Shown: positions 63,831 through 64,000 of the stretch, piece after piece | Layout: each line of letters opens with the position of its first letter | How positions within the stretch are numbered: the first letter of the stretch is position 1 | Assembly (NCBI GenBank): GCA_019634925.1 | Contig: JAHCAL010000003.1 | Location: 372,001 to 436,000 of the forward strand | DNA: 64,000 bases | Reading direction: 5' to 3' | Source: Pseudomonadales bacterium | GTDB taxonomy: Bacteria; Pseudomonadota; Gammaproteobacteria; Pseudomonadales; Azotimanducaceae | The notes under the pieces: generated by a model | Databases searched by the model: none | The model's input: the letters and a program-made list of their open reading frames with translations, nothing else | Told to the model about the DNA's origin: nothing | Position numbers and translations under genes: made by a program

Positions 63831-64000
63831 GTGATCATCGTTGAGAGGATCGATTCGGGTGCCGATCTGGACACGCTGGTCGAGGAGATCAACACGGCAT
63901 CCTGGGACGAGGCGAACGGCCTCGCGGTGTACGATGCCGGGGCGCTGCGCGCGTATCTCGAATTGGACGGGACCGTGTTCCTTGCCTGCCATGAACTGAG
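63831..64000 (+). CDS. Probable GNAT-type acetyltransferase, cut by window end
   Basis: GTG 63831 with GGGAGAG upstream opens a frame that stays open to the window end: about 56 residues, MIIVERIDSG to VFLACHEL. The ALRAYLELDGTVFLACHE segment resembles the first beta-hairpin of GNAT proteins (L..yL.dp..vfLvA), but the acetyl-CoA motif lies beyond the window. It is likely co-transcribed with the carboxylase. Confidence 0.5.
   Translation, partial: MIIVERIDSGADLDTLVEEINTASWDEANGLAVYDAGALRAYLELDGTVFLACHEL

Overview
The window is a high-GC chromosomal stretch from a Gram-negative bacterium, probably a Pseudomonadota (gammaproteobacterium-like) with a broad oxidative metabolism. The indicators are two TonB-dependent outer-membrane receptors with an 'xVIVTAx' TonB-box region, a canonical gammaproteobacterial-type IlvD, a textbook Fur box, an IS5-family insertion, and many CoA-linked catabolic enzymes. 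The assignment rests on gene content only. No rRNA, tRNA or CRISPR array was recognised.

Region 1 (1-18516) is catabolic. A minus-strand set (acyl-CoA dehydrogenase, SDR, acyl-CoA synthetase cut by the window edge) faces a plus-strand run: HpcH-type aldolase, 2-hydroxyacid dehydrogenase, a TonB receptor interrupted by an early in-frame amber codon, ThDP enzyme, amidase and PhyH-type oxygenase. Next comes a tight operon for a three-subunit molybdenum hydroxylase (FAD, 2Fe-2S, Mo subunits) with a MoaD/ThiS-like protein, Zn-alcohol dehydrogenase, hotdog thioesterase and gamma-carbonic-anhydrase-like protein. An IS5-family element with a CTAG target duplication lies just after this operon.

Region 2 (18524-26662) is an accessory island. 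It holds the IS5 copy (its transposase carries a nonsense codon at a conserved Trp), a 7-bp repeat in eight perfect copies, a small secreted protein, an 1809-residue secreted RHS/YD-repeat protein, a small exported protein coupled to it by ATGA overlap, and an IS3-family transposase remnant. The RHS tip resembles an M23 (LytM) peptidoglycan peptidase, but the His-x3-Asp metal motif lies at the extreme C-terminus, after the HLHFE motif. This suggests a circularly permuted or tandem-truncated toxin with a periplasmic immunity protein. It is the most interesting object in the window.

Region 3 (26709-36000) has free-Met-sulfoxide reductase, a PfkB sugar kinase, a GH172-type hydrolase, a LysR regulator, ilvD, an iron permease fused to cytochrome c behind a Fur box, and an ABC-F ATPase. 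Region 4 (36094-49076) is a second oxidative block: two SDRs, a double-domain CaiB/BaiF CoA-transferase and a Baeyer-Villiger-type monooxygenase on plus; a TonB receptor, PhyH oxygenase and Rieske oxygenase on minus; and a divergent secreted DUF3604 protein. Region 5 (49175-64000) has an FAD oxidoreductase and methyltransferase pair, a MocR regulator antisense-overlapping the methyltransferase tail, a small lipoprotein, an AraC regulator with a divergent methyltransferase, a fused SecDF, a hydratase with an 18-bp in-frame repeat expansion, an erythromycin-esterase-like protein, a 184-bp MITE-like inverted-repeat element, a single-chain acyl-CoA carboxylase, and a partial probable acetyltransferase at the right edge.
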